From Legionella micdadei (GTDB taxonomy: Bacteria > Pseudomonadota > Gammaproteobacteria > Legionellales > Legionellaceae), in the NCBI RefSeq assembly GCF_000953635.1, contig NZ_LN614830.1:1603001-1667000 (forward strand): a stretch of 64,000 bases of DNA, read 5' to 3'. The notes under the pieces were generated by a model. The model made no database searches. It had not been told where the DNA came from and was given only the letters and a program-made list of their open reading frames with translations. Both the position numbers and the translations under genes were made by a program. This document shows, piece by piece, positions 8,701-16,740 of the stretch (positions within the stretch are counted from its first letter, which is position 1; each line of letters begins with the position of its first letter).

Positions 8701-9682
8701 TAGAAGTGATGGGGATAAATTAACTGGTGATGAAGTTGACTCGGTCGAGCAATCAGATACTGTCGGTGAGTCTGGCTGGATTTCCTTTTTTGGTAATCTA
8801 CCCTCTCTCATTCTATGTTGGATACCTTATTTTAGTAAACAAGCGGTTAAGCCAGTACATGATGGCCCAACACAAATCAATCAAGGTGTTTTAGAAGCTC
8901 AAGGACAAATAGATGCTTTTGTAGAGCCAAATCAAGTAGATGATGTTGCCGGAAAACAAAGTGAAGAAGAGGATTCAAGAACATTGCAATTTGCATCCAA
9001 CACTTTAGGTTTTTTCAGCGAATCATCTCATAAAAAGACGACTTCAAAACAAAGCTTAAGTAACATAATAAATAGTTTTTATACATCCTCCGAGCAACAT
9101 TTTCAGAGTGATAGCTTGAATATAGAACTGATACGTTCTTCTACAAGTAAGTCTGGTTTTGGAAAAGACATAACTTCTTGGATACAATATAACCGGCTTC
9201 ATCCTGATGTCGGAAATTTTGAAGATAATTGGAAATTAAATTTAGCGATATTCGAAGAAGACATCCCTAAAGCCTTTGAAATTATAGCAGAGCTTGCGCA
9301 AAAAAATAATTTAGCCTGTTTCAAAGTAATGAGCCAAGCACAAGCCAGGGCATCAATGAAAACATTTCCTCATATGCTCGGTAGGGAAATGGTTATTTAC
9401 TGTGGAGCAAATCCTGAGTTTAATGGGGAGAAATGGATCGAAATCATCCAAGAAATTGAGACTGCTCTCGATGAAGCTGGCGTTCGTACTTCAAAAGAGA
9501 TACCCCCTAGTTCAAATCGTGGCATAGGTAAGTATACAAGTTATACTCATCATGCTTGGACAACAGGAGTAGATATGCGTATACCATTCGATAAAGGGAT
9601 TAAGGAAACAGGACTTGAGGATGAGGATTTATTTAAAGACTACCCTCCCATGCTTAAGATGGGATGCACATTAAATGCTTGA
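5744..9682 (+). CDS. Giant multidomain putative effector: YopJ-like N-terminal part, helical repeats, SpvC/OspF-like C-terminus
   Basis: 1312 residues from the ATG at 5744 (GGGGG six bases upstream); a TTG at 5705 would add 13 residues. Around residues 195-265 the sequence carries His199 (in EAHAFGFDIE), Glu219 (in LIFSFETV), Gln254 and Cys260 (in KDGYNCATYTLAVL). Order and spacing match the His-Glu-Cys triad of YopJ/AvrA-type Ser/Thr acetyltransferases (clan CE). Residues about 410-880 are helical with three or four diverged repeats of roughly 100 residues. Residues 967-1030 contain a tandem duplication of an aromatic, hydrophobic 20-mer. The last ~150 residues resemble SpvC/OspF phosphothreonine lyases in layout, with some catalytic positions changed. 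No signal peptide. Such a design suggests a translocated host-directed protein; this is inference. Confidence 0.75.
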   Translation: MTQLSTFDLANLILQCVAGGDSSNLGTENLNELEIILLNKDAEKLAYWLQFHSFIKYKFDKITNNFTEINIEDPEPDLIAAVNEIISAFSREQEAKKSLVKFKNEDFSNSDYVALSQEISNLHSQIRSSENALREDSIQPLLNAKTRRNKELSRHANIKAIGAPDYATEFAHRKLVKAIVGLKPNERKQLLYYHFGEAHAFGFDIERTPEGKLLIFSFETVTDAKHLHALQLLHNSLSQLGENFEIRSCNSFLQKDGYNCATYTLAVLSELSKYDHVFSYLPETYEEDTEVIALRGRELTMPHGGMLSNTNRKFKFEVVDKIKWIKLSDMPTKIISMGQSHTEMEELLKQAPGFDLDPAKFIEILKEKYQFDPRNPQTTKYINRRRERIASHVEKSKDSVKQDAYAKFLEKMPLLGLIDKVVTPDFNKEITENDHLNLDEKISYIKNLFLAMTIRRGFGWALRSSDLVDFSEHEVNILILLRNEYLRLLAKKDFEEAKKVIGSYGDPIFHNELDSILKERPVPSEVQPLSAVFNEVFSQGQRIAIYRDIKKFYLPKALDIHNPFISLYEINPSELTAGKIDELFSKLEDDYRDPETGISIFDAERKLELLTGFIEKFGKKNIADLSNEQIHAMFFLRNKCISLLSELKVGEGRLINYLYSMSSFFRKFDTQNSEFSSIQLDASIKSFHTEMAENFTKEELLFIDTELHESVFGRFVVDPTNPLLELIGTENFTKENIVMTLRKVREDYRDINGKSRIKLYGLVGFINETIRAVDSLPFDERTHAFGELKKAYLALLSERKRGFNQICTSDLIVKRILFPFLGNKKALPMNERNILKLVSDSDNLLVKLSLLETAFYCITSPYLNGIYESASEGYTAQQIADINVLKSVYVKLIKNEPYDREDSDFNSKLQKFVEIRNRGGIPTFTSLIDISHNDSSGAMVSIRSDIDRMVNGELRPIKQAVTISELSWISFFSILPLSIISWLPYFRSDGDKLTGDEVDSVEQSDTVGESGWISFFGNLPSLILCWIPYFSKQAVKPVHDGPTQINQGVLEAQGQIDAFVEPNQVDDVAGKQSEEEDSRTLQFASNTLGFFSESSHKKTTSKQSLSNIINSFYTSSEQHFQSDSLNIELIRSSTSKSGFGKDITSWIQYNRLHPDVGNFEDNWKLNLAIFEEDIPKAFEIIAELAQKNNLACFKVMSQAQARASMKTFPHMLGREMVIYCGANPEFNGEKWIEIIQEIETALDEAGVRTSKEIPPSSNRGIGKYTSYTHHAWTTGVDMRIPFDKGIKETGLEDEDLFKDYPPMLKMGCTLNA

Positions 9683-9707
9683 TTGGGGTTTTTGATGACG
9701 CTGTTGG

Positions 9708-9740
9708 TAAATAGGTTTGATCTTCGTGCAGACCTATTTA
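9708..9740 (+). terminator. Hairpin between convergent genes, probable bidirectional terminator
   Basis: TAAATAGGT (9708-9716) pairs perfectly with ACCTATTTA (9732-9740) across a 15-base loop. It sits between the stop of the giant gene and the stop of the convergent L,D-transpeptidase gene, 25 bases after the first and 18 before the second. There is no strong T-run on either side, so efficiency is uncertain. Confidence 0.5.
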
Positions 9741-9757
9741 TCTTGTACAGGGCTTAT

Positions 9758-10462
9758 TCAACTAAACCGGCTGTGGGAGAAGGGGCTTAAAGCAACTGTG
9801 ATTTGTTTATATAAATCTGGTAACCATCGAGGTTGAGCAAAATTTGATGTTGCAGGTTTGCTTTTGCGCAAGTCATTGGGGGCAATAATGACTTTGATGT
9901 GGCTAAGACCGACTCGGCGGGCGAGCAGGAAGAGTTGATCAATTGCTCGATCTCCGACTGCTAAGCAGCCCACGGATACTGATTTGCCGTGAAGGAAAAT
10001 ATTATTACCAAGTCTTCTACGGCCATCTTTGCTTGCTTGCATGCGATCATAACTATTTGGATAGTTAATCATCATCGACAAATGCCAACTGCTAAAAGGA
10101 TTAAACGTGGTTAACCGATATATCCCTTCTGGAATTTGGCCATCTCTTTCTTTTAATTTGGGGCCTAAGCGACCGCTAAAAGCGGTGAGAGGGTATTTGT
10201 GGATATAATGCCAAGATTGGTTTTCGCTTTTAGCCCACAACTCAATTTTTCTTTCCTTTTTAAAAGCTAAAAGAGCAACTTCTTTAGGTGGGTATGCCAC
10301 ATGCGCATTGGCAAAAAAGCGCCTTAATTCGGGTTCTGTACGTAAACCATATTTGATTATTGCTTTATCGACTGCTTCGTCCCAATTTAATTTAGGAGCC
10401 ATACCAAAAGATGGGTTTAAAAGGGCTATCAATATGGTTATAAGCAAACTACGCATAATCAT
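9758..10462 (-). CDS. YafK-type L,D-transpeptidase family protein
   Basis: A 234-residue exported protein with a short hydrophobic signal peptide (about residues 3-21, ending near NPSFGMA). The YkuD-fold domain (about 65-200) ends in the catalytic motif HGK-SVSVGC, His158 and Cys166, followed by LAVGD. The 'FPLTAFSGRLGPK...RDGQIPEGIYRL' style region (here 'KYPLTAFSGRLGPKLKERDG') is characteristic of the YafK/DpaA subgroup. Some of that subgroup hydrolyse the bond between peptidoglycan and an anchored lipoprotein rather than forming cross-links, so the exact reaction is uncertain. It acts in the periplasm. ATG 10462 or 10456 could start it. A good promoter lies upstream. Confidence 0.85.
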   Translation of the reverse strand: MIMRSLLITILIALLNPSFGMAPKLNWDEAVDKAIIKYGLRTEPELRRFFANAHVAYPPKEVALLAFKKERKIELWAKSENQSWHYIHKYPLTAFSGRLGPKLKERDGQIPEGIYRLTTFNPFSSWHLSMMINYPNSYDRMQASKDGRRRLGNNIFLHGKSVSVGCLAVGDRAIDQLFLLARRVGLSHIKVIIAPNDLRKSKPATSNFAQPRWLPDLYKQITVALSPFSHSRFS

Positions 10463-10545
10463 TTTGGCAAAAAAATTTCCTGTATGTTAGCAAATAATAA
10501 CCAATAGGACAAATTATCATCAAAATAAAGCCGAACCTCCTTCTT

Positions 10546-10574
10546 ACAATAAAAAAACCACAAAAGGTTGTCAA
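10546..10574 (-). promoter_or_regulatory. Sigma-70-type promoter for the YafK-like gene
   Basis: On the minus strand a consensus -35 TTGACA (10569-10574) is followed after exactly 17 bases by TATTGT (10546-10551). The transcript would start near 10539 and give a leader of about 77 bases to the ATG at 10462. Confidence 0.65.
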
Positions 10575-10674
10575 TTTTTATTGAATTATCCGTCAGTTAG
10601 CCCCATAAAACGAGCGATTAGAAACCAGAAGAATATCAGATTATGCTTGAAGAAGTTCATTCAGCTGCACTTGT

Positions 10675-11283
10675 TTATATTGATTCTGGTTCTTTCTGAA
10701 ATTTAACTTGCAATTGCGGAGGTAATTGTTTTATGACAAAGCTAGGGGCTGTGCTTAGTGGACCTACCGAAGGTAATAAGCCATAGTGGTTAGGGCACAT
10801 GAAACGGACAACACTGTCTGAGCCTATTTTATAAAAGACATACCGGTAGCTGCAATAAGGCTGTTTACTGAAAGTAGCTACCTGGAGGATTGGGGTTCCC
10901 GTAAGTCTATCTTCAACGAAAAAAGCATTTATCCATAAATTGGCAATTAATAAGACTCCGCCCGTTATAAGTCCAGCTGAAAGAAAGCCCGCGCTATAAC
11001 GTAAAATTTTACTTTTTATCTCTTCCATCGAAGCGATTAGCAAACAAATGATTGCAGAGATGAGGACAACTAAATTTAAGGAATAAATCGCTGCATGAGA
11101 ATAATTAAAATAACTGCCTAATATTTCTCCACCAGAGGCTCTATAATGCAGAATAAGCGCAATAAGGCTTAACCAAAGTGCGACAACAATGTAATTTTTT
11201 CGATGCAGCTTTATGCCCAAAGCTAGGATTATAATTCCTAAAATAGGGAACAAAATATGTATTGCTTCCAATAAATTGAGCAT
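10675..11283 (-). CDS. lssZ: LssZ-like membrane protein
   Basis: A 202-residue protein with four or five hydrophobic segments in the first two thirds (about 8-24, 31-48, 66-86, 94-118) and a polar C-terminal part containing two cysteines (QPYCSYRYVFYK and VRFMCPNHYG). I recognise it as LssZ from its place directly after lssY, as in the lss locus of L. pneumophila; the sequence match itself is from memory and moderate. In that species lssZ is followed by lssA and the ABC exporter genes lssB and lssD. Here the next gene is a YafK-like transpeptidase, so no type I exporter accompanies it. Function unknown. Confidence 0.6.
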   Translation of the reverse strand: MLNLLEAIHILFPILGIIILALGIKLHRKNYIVVALWLSLIALILHYRASGGEILGSYFNYSHAAIYSLNLVVLISAIICLLIASMEEIKSKILRYSAGFLSAGLITGGVLLIANLWINAFFVEDRLTGTPILQVATFSKQPYCSYRYVFYKIGSDSVVRFMCPNHYGLLPSVGPLSTAPSFVIKQLPPQLQVKFQKEPESI

Positions 11284-11348
11284 TAGTTAATCCCTTCAAT
11301 AAGCATGATTACAAACTAGTGTAACTCAGAGAAACAAATATGTCTCGC

Positions 11349-13400
11349 TTAGTCTGGTAATATAAAACCTGAATCGCCATTGGGAGGCTGTCTTACTAAA
11401 AGTAAAATAGGTTCAACCTCTACCGGTAAGGTTTGTTTAGAAACTCGAGCGGGAAAAGCAACTGTACGTAATTCAAAGGAGAGTAAGGCTGAACTCACAT
11501 AGGTTATCGATTTAGTTCGATTTGTATTGGCAATTGTGTTTGTTATTGGGTTCTTTTTTGACAGCGCACGGGCTTGTACCGAACCAATCCAAATGGGCTG
11601 ACGAAAATGTTGAAGATGGTAATTTGAACGCCAAATACGTAAAACTTGAACAGGATTTCCATCTGTTGGTTCAAAAGTCATTACAAGCACAGGTTTTCTG
11701 TTCAGATAAAGTTGCGCCATGAGAGTGAGCTCAGGTGAAGATTGCCCACTGACTCGGGTAATGATCGAATTAAAAAAGGAATCATTTTGCTTTTGCCAAC
11801 CATAAGAAGTTAAGGCTTGTTCAAAATCGTCAATCGAACCTGCAAATTGAATATTAAATAAACTGATGCGGCGACCAATTCGATTCGTGCGATAAATAGG
11901 TAGAAGTGGTTTGGTTTGATTCCACCAGAGCTCATCAGTTAGGACGTATTGGGCAAAGTAAGGCTGATGATTGCGCATCCAACTGTTGAAATTAAATAAA
12001 CTGGAAAGAAGGGTGGCTAAAAAGAGTAAAAAGAAAATAATTAGGGGTAGGCTCGGGTAATTGGCGATTTGGGGTTTATGACGTCGGTAAAATAGCCAGT
12101 GTCCTAGGCAAATGCTTAATCCAACTAGATAGGCGCCTAGGCAATCAGTAAACAAATATTCCCCAAAATAAAGGGAGGTGAAACCAATAAGGATGAGGCT
12201 AGACGTTAAAATAACAGTCAGTAGATGTCTATAACGTGTTTGCCAATAGCCATTAACATAGAGAATAAAAGTGACGAACAATGTTGTGGCAAAACTAAGA
12301 TTTGTAACAGGGTAGATACTTGTATTGTCGGTGTCGGAGAAGTTTGCAGAGCCTAATATATGAACAAAAGCTAAAACAGCTGTACACCAGATGCTTAAAC
12401 TTAACCAATAAAATAAAGTACGGAAGTCGTAATAATAGAGCGCCAAGACGATAAAAGATAACAATAAGGTGGCTAATGTAATAGGGTTCCCAATTTGCGC
12501 TATTATCGTAAAAAGAACATCGAAAGGTTGGGTGCGCAAAGTTTGTAAAAGAAATTGTATTGGCTGATTTGCTGCTGTGATTGAGCTGCCTTGGAGTACG
12601 AATACTGTAAGTAAGAAAAATGATAGGGTAACTAAAAGGAATAATAAGGATAAAGCAGCGGTAGGGTAATGATCCGTTTCATCTTTAGGAGTTAAAAAAC
12701 GGGTTAGATTACCTAAAGAATGACTATTGGCAGCCCATGACCAAAAGCGATGTAAATTAACACGTAATATGTTATTAATGCGAATGAATAACCATTTTAA
12801 TCCTACGCTTAGCAACCAAATACCAGCAAGTAAAATTAAGATCAGCATGAATAAGCGAGTAGCGCTTTCAGGAGATAATTCACTGCTGGCTGTACCAATT
12901 AACACTCCTGGAAGAACATAGAGGATTGACCAGCCTATTGCAGAAATAAAATTAGCAATGAAAAAACGCCAGCGGTTCATATGCATCATGCCAGCAATAA
13001 CAGGAATAATTGACCGTAATGGCCCCACGAAACGGCCAATAACCACGCTTTTTCCGCCGTGACGCGCAAAATATTCTTTGCCATATGATAGCCAATTGGG
13101 ATAACGGCTAAATGGCCAAATACTTGTAAGACGCTCACTGAAGTAATAACCCAGAAGATAGCTGGCACCATCACCTGCAATTGCACCTAAAGCAGCAGCG
13201 ATGAGGGTTGAATCAATACGCATGACACCAGATCCTGCAAGTATACCAATCGCGGTCATCGTTACAGAACCAGGAATAATACTGCCAACAATTGCTAAAG
13301 ATTCAGAAAGCGCAACAACGAATGTAATCAATAAGGCCCATTGTGGATGATTGTGCAGCCAAATGGTGAGGGGTTGAATATAGTCGGTAAATAAATGCAT
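11349..13400 (-). CDS. lssY: LssY: DedA domain, degenerate PAP2 domain and LssY C-terminal domain
   Basis: A 683-residue membrane protein in three parts. Residues about 20-200 form a DedA/SNARE-associated domain with the 'IGRFVGPLRSIIPVIAGM' signature (121-138). Residues about 245-435 form a PAP2-like six-helix domain. Residues about 490-683 match the soluble LssY C-terminal domain. The PAP2 part lacks its catalytic residues: the PSGHAT position reads NLSFAT (367-372, His to Phe370) and the HxxSD position reads YLFTD (His to Tyr415). DedA proteins are proposed flippases for lipid carriers; a transport or lipid-binding role is therefore more likely than phosphatase activity. The gene starts 3 bases after lipB and looks cotranscribed with it. 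Confidence 0.85.
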   Translation of the reverse strand: MHLFTDYIQPLTIWLHNHPQWALLITFVVALSESLAIVGSIIPGSVTMTAIGILAGSGVMRIDSTLIAAALGAIAGDGASYLLGYYFSERLTSIWPFSRYPNWLSYGKEYFARHGGKSVVIGRFVGPLRSIIPVIAGMMHMNRWRFFIANFISAIGWSILYVLPGVLIGTASSELSPESATRLFMLILILLAGIWLLSVGLKWLFIRINNILRVNLHRFWSWAANSHSLGNLTRFLTPKDETDHYPTAALSLLFLLVTLSFFLLTVFVLQGSSITAANQPIQFLLQTLRTQPFDVLFTIIAQIGNPITLATLLLSFIVLALYYYDFRTLFYWLSLSIWCTAVLAFVHILGSANFSDTDNTSIYPVTNLSFATTLFVTFILYVNGYWQTRYRHLLTVILTSSLILIGFTSLYFGEYLFTDCLGAYLVGLSICLGHWLFYRRHKPQIANYPSLPLIIFFLLFLATLLSSLFNFNSWMRNHQPYFAQYVLTDELWWNQTKPLLPIYRTNRIGRRISLFNIQFAGSIDDFEQALTSYGWQKQNDSFFNSIITRVSGQSSPELTLMAQLYLNRKPVLVMTFEPTDGNPVQVLRIWRSNYHLQHFRQPIWIGSVQARALSKKNPITNTIANTNRTKSITYVSSALLSFELRTVAFPARVSKQTLPVEVEPILLLVRQPPNGDSGFILPD

Positions 13401-13403
13401 AGC

Positions 13404-14012
13404 TTAACGATCAAAACAAGAAAGAAAGGCATCAGTAAACAATGCAGCGACATCGATGATATCCACCGAAGCAACATAATCGCTTATCTGCGTCATCTCA
13501 AGTCTAGCAAAACCACAAGGATTGATACCGGAAAAAGGGCCCAAATCCATAGCAACATTTAGAGCAATCCCATGGTAGGTGCAGCCGTTTTTAACTCGCA
13601 AACCAATAGAAGCAATTTTTTTATCATCAACATAAACTCCTGGTGCGCCACAGCGAGTTGAAGCTTTGATCTGATAATTTTCTAAGACAGCTATCAATAT
13701 TTGTTCCAGGTAGCCGACTAAAGTCCTTATCCCTAAATGTCTTCTTCGAATATCCATCAAAACATAAGCCACTAATTGGCCTGGTCCATGATAGGTCACT
13801 TGCCCACCCCTGTCTGATTGAATCACTGGAATAGAATTAGGGTTAAAAACATGCTCAGGTTTTCCTGCTTGCCCTTGAGTATAAACGGGAGGATGCTCCA
13901 GTAACCATAGCTCATCAACGGTATTCGCATCTCTTTTGGAGGTAAAATTCTTCATTTGCTCCCAAATATCGAGATAAGGTTGACTGCCTAGATTACGTAT
14001 ATGAATCATCAT
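13404..14012 (-). CDS. lipB: Octanoyltransferase LipB
   Basis: 202 residues, normal length. LipB moves octanoate from acyl carrier protein to the lipoyl domains of 2-oxoacid dehydrogenases and the glycine cleavage H protein. Conserved motifs are present: '[20 protein letters not shown]', the catalytic lysine in [11 protein letters not shown] and the catalytic cysteine in INPCGFAR. The start ATG overlaps the stop of the YbeD gene by four bases, which implies translational coupling. lssY follows after a 3-base gap. Part of the dacA-dat-ybeD-lipB run common in gammaproteobacteria. Confidence 0.95.
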   Translation of the reverse strand: MMIHIRNLGSQPYLDIWEQMKNFTSKRDANTVDELWLLEHPPVYTQGQAGKPEHVFNPNSIPVIQSDRGGQVTYHGPGQLVAYVLMDIRRRHLGIRTLVGYLEQILIAVLENYQIKASTRCGAPGVYVDDKKIASIGLRVKNGCTYHGIALNVAMDLGPFSGINPCGFARLEMTQISDYVASVDIIDVAALFTDAFLSCFDR

Positions 14013-14275
14013 AACACCATCTTTATATCAGGATGCTTGGTTAATTCCAAATAAAGTGCATCAAGTGATTGTTGGTCATGGACATAGACGACAACTGTAA
14101 TTGACAGATAGTTCCCTTGCTGACTCTCTTGGCAAACGATGGTTTCCTCAAGTGTATCGGGAAAATGTTTCTGAGTGATTTCTTTAATCTCAGTAGCAAA
14201 TAAGTCAGTATTTTTACCGATTATTTTGATAGGAAAATGGCAAGGGAATTGTATTAATGATTTTTTATCAGTCAT
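14009..14275 (-). CDS. ybeD: YbeD/DUF493 family protein
   Basis: An 88-residue protein of the YbeD (DUF493) family, small ACT-like alpha/beta proteins conserved between dacA and lipB in gammaproteobacteria. Visible features are '[15 protein letters not shown]' at the N-terminus, a central helix '[15 protein letters not shown]', and the closing '[19 protein letters not shown]'. Its role is not established; a regulatory function linked to lipoate has been suggested from position. It overlaps the aminotransferase gene by 8 bases and lipB by 4. Confidence 0.9.
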   Translation of the reverse strand: MTDKKSLIQFPCHFPIKIIGKNTDLFATEIKEITQKHFPDTLEETIVCQESQQGNYLSITVVVYVHDQQSLDALYLELTKHPDIKMVL

Positions 14276-15119
14276 ATTGCGCTTTAATAAGTTGTTGATA
14301 CCGTGTATTTATCTGGCTCCAGTAGGCGCCGCCATAACCATTCCCAATGGATGTATCGTTGATCCGGGTTATGGGGAAGATTTCTTTTGTTGTACTGGTT
14401 ATCCAAACCTCCTGTGCCTTAAAAATCGCTGATGCAGGAATCTTTTCTTCCCGTAGCGGCCAGGATAATTGATTGATTAATTCAATAGCAATCTGACGTG
14501 TGATTCCAGACAAGCAAAGATGATTTAGAGGCGGAGTACGGATGACACCATTTACATCTACTAAAAAAAGGTTTGCTGCACCGCCCTCTGTCAAAAAACC
14601 ATCACGCGCCAATATTGCTGTGTCAGCGCCGCTAGAAACTGCATCATCATTTAGTAAGATATTACCTAACAATGCCGTTGTTTTTATATCACACCGTAAC
14701 CAGCGAATGTCTTCAATAAGTTTAGCATGCAATCCGCGTTTTTTTTCTTCTAGGGTCGGATAGGGCGTATGTATTGTAAAAGCAATGACGGTTGGTTCAA
14801 TCTGAGAAGGGATATCATGTTTACGTATTCCCTCATTGCCGCGAGTGATTTGCAAATAAACTTGCATATCACCGCCCCCATTTTTTGCAATGAGTGTATT
14901 CAAAAGGGATTGCCAATCGAGATTTGGAGGGATGATTCTGGCATTTTTTAAGCTGTATGTTAATCGTTCAAGGTGCTTGGAGAAATAAAAAGGATGCCCA
15001 TTGTAGACTGGAATCACTTCATAAACAGAATCAGCAAACAGGAAGCCCCGATCAAAAATGGAAATTTTTGCATCAGAGGCATTACAGTAGTTTCCGTTTA
15101 AATAGACGATTCCAGTCAT
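14268..15119 (-). CDS. dat: Class IV (D-amino acid) aminotransferase
   Basis: A PLP-dependent fold-type IV aminotransferase of 283 residues from the ATG at 15119 (MTGIVYLNGNY); the frame is open five codons further. Typical elements are 'FLFADSVYEVIPVYNGHPF', the Schiff-base lysine in 'LRCDIKTTALLGN', and the phosphate-binding 'LTEGGAANLFLV' and 'LSGITRQIAIE'. Family knowledge and its place next to dacA point to a D-alanine transaminase that supplies D-Ala/D-Glu for peptidoglycan, but branched-chain aminotransferases share these motifs. It begins 11 bases after dacA and overlaps ybeD. Confidence 0.85.
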   Translation of the reverse strand: MTGIVYLNGNYCNASDAKISIFDRGFLFADSVYEVIPVYNGHPFYFSKHLERLTYSLKNARIIPPNLDWQSLLNTLIAKNGGGDMQVYLQITRGNEGIRKHDIPSQIEPTVIAFTIHTPYPTLEEKKRGLHAKLIEDIRWLRCDIKTTALLGNILLNDDAVSSGADTAILARDGFLTEGGAANLFLVDVNGVIRTPPLNHLCLSGITRQIAIELINQLSWPLREEKIPASAIFKAQEVWITSTTKEIFPITRINDTSIGNGYGGAYWSQINTRYQQLIKAQYD

Positions 15120-15130
15120 TTCACTGCCTA

Positions 15131-16375
15131 TCAAGAGCCAAACCAGCTACGAAATGTTAAGCGAATGGCGTCTTTCATGCGAGTGAAAATCCCGCCTTGT
15201 GGGACATCATCAAGCGCATAGATAGGGTAATTTCCTATGATATTGTTATCAAACTTGATAACGAGTTCTCCAACCTTGTCACCTTTGGCAATAGGCGCTT
15301 GTAAAATTTTAGGGACATTAGTGTTGATGCTAAGCCGTTGATACTGACCGTTTGGAATGGTCACATATTGATTTTCACGCACACCTATCGGCAATTTGTC
15401 TTTTTGTCCTTTATAGATAGGCATTTCAGAAATTGTCTGTCCTGACTTATAAAGCTGGTGAGTCTCAAAGAAGCGAAAGCCGTAATTAAGTAAGCGCTCG
15501 CTATCATCAGCCCGTGATGCTTCGCTTGGTGACCCCATTACAACCGCCAATAACCGCATATTATCGCGTTTAGCCGAAGAGACTAAACAATAACCAGCCT
15601 CGTTTGTGTGTCCAGTTTTTATGCCGTCAACCTGGCTATCACGCCATAGTAAGCGGTTTCGGTTTGGTTGACGTATTCCATTATAGGTAAACCATTTTTG
15701 TTTATACCAATGGTAATATTGAGGGAAATTATTGATTAGGGCACGTCCTAAAATAGCGAGATCTTTGGCGGTTGTATATAGATTGCTATCAGGTAAACCG
15801 GTACTGTCGGTAAAATGGCTATTTACCATTCCCAGTGCTTGTGCTTGTTGATTCATGATTTCTGCAAACCCCGGTTCACTACCTCCCAAATGCTCAGCCA
15901 TTGCGACACAGGCGTCATTTCCGGAATCAACAATGATTCCTTTGAGTAAGTCCTCGATAGGTACTTGTTGACCTTCTTTTACAAACATCCGCGATCCACC
16001 TGTCTTCCAAGCTTCACGGCTGATATGAACATTATCAGTCAGGTGAATTTGCCCATTATTTAAAGCATTAGATATCACGTAGAGAGTCATCATCTTCGTT
16101 AGGCTTGCGGGGGGGAGTTTCTCATCGCTGTTTTTTTCCGCAATAATCTTTCCACTGTTAACGTCAATGAGGATATAAGATTTTGCATTTAGAACTGGAG
16201 GTGAAGGGGTAATAAGCGGTTTGTTTGAAACAGGAGTAGATGTGGGGACGCTGCCTGAAAGGTTAGCAGAAGGCAAAATCCCAGCTGAGGCAAAAAAAAC
16301 AGTGGATTTAAAGACTAAAATTGTGATTAAAAATAGTCTACTAGGAGATGATAACTTCATGGTTTCTATACTCAT
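15131..16375 (-). CDS. dacA: D-alanyl-D-alanine carboxypeptidase DacA (PBP5/6 type)
   Basis: A periplasmic penicillin-binding protein of about 414 residues that trims the terminal D-Ala of peptidoglycan pentapeptides. Start chosen at MSIETMKLSSPSRLF (16375) or MKLSSP (16360), just ahead of a clear signal peptide; the frame is open to 16465 but that extension is unlike any signal sequence. Catalytic motifs: SxxK in PPASLTKMMT, SxN in VDSGNDACV, KTG in DGIKTGHTNEAG. A PBP5_C beta-domain follows and the C-terminus ends in an amphipathic anchor (FTRMKDAIRLTFRSWFGS). First gene of the dacA-dat-ybeD-lipB-lssY-lssZ run. Confidence 0.92.
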   Translation of the reverse strand: MSIETMKLSSPSRLFLITILVFKSTVFFASAGILPSANLSGSVPTSTPVSNKPLITPSPPVLNAKSYILIDVNSGKIIAEKNSDEKLPPASLTKMMTLYVISNALNNGQIHLTDNVHISREAWKTGGSRMFVKEGQQVPIEDLLKGIIVDSGNDACVAMAEHLGGSEPGFAEIMNQQAQALGMVNSHFTDSTGLPDSNLYTTAKDLAILGRALINNFPQYYHWYKQKWFTYNGIRQPNRNRLLWRDSQVDGIKTGHTNEAGYCLVSSAKRDNMRLLAVVMGSPSEASRADDSERLLNYGFRFFETHQLYKSGQTISEMPIYKGQKDKLPIGVRENQYVTIPNGQYQRLSINTNVPKILQAPIAKGDKVGELVIKFDNNIIGNYPIYALDDVPQGGIFTRMKDAIRLTFRSWFGS

Positions 16376-16740
16376 TATTACAAAAATGCCCCATCTTACC
16401 ACAGCCTCAATCCTGCAACCAAATGCCATTACGCTAATTTTTTTCAGATAATTGTAACTCCCCATTTACGTCGCCCACAGCGCGTCTTTTTGCGCGAAGA
16501 ACCTCGTGGTTCGCAGCACCATCTCTTTAAATTTTTAATTCAGGGTATTAAATGTAACAATGAGGGCATTGTTTTTTTTCGTGACTATCCCTTAATCTGT
16601 TTTTCTCATAGAATGTCAACAGACCCTAGAGTTACAAATAATTAGGGTGTACTCTACAAGGTAGATTTGGCTAAAAAAATATCAATCGAATTTATTTTGT
16701 TCTTTTGGGGGCGATGAAAGTATTTTCATGAGGAGTAGCT
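16376..16740. other. Divergent dacA-rlpA intergenic region
   Basis: About 365 bases between the dacA and rlpA starts. It contains a small perfect hairpin GAACC-TCGT-GGTTC at 16499-16512, preceded by a CGCG-N8-CGCG repeat, and the second copy of the 17-bp repeat at 16614-16630. I checked the hairpin for a tRNA and found no acceptor or anticodon arms. Promoters for both genes must lie here but I cannot assign boxes with confidence. Confidence 0.5.
16614..16630 (+). repeat. 17-bp intergenic repeat TGTCAACAGACCCTAGA, copy 2
   Basis: Identical over 17 bases to 3424-3440. It lies 111 bases upstream of the rlpA TTG start. Flanking bases differ between the copies, so the conserved block is sharply bounded, as expected for a binding site or a short dispersed repeat. 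Confidence 0.5.

Noticed and set aside
16497-16512. Possible tRNA T-arm in the dacA-rlpA gap (GAACC-TCGT-GGTTC followed by GCAGCACCA)
   Set aside because: No matching acceptor stem, D-arm or anticodon arm could be found around it on either strand.
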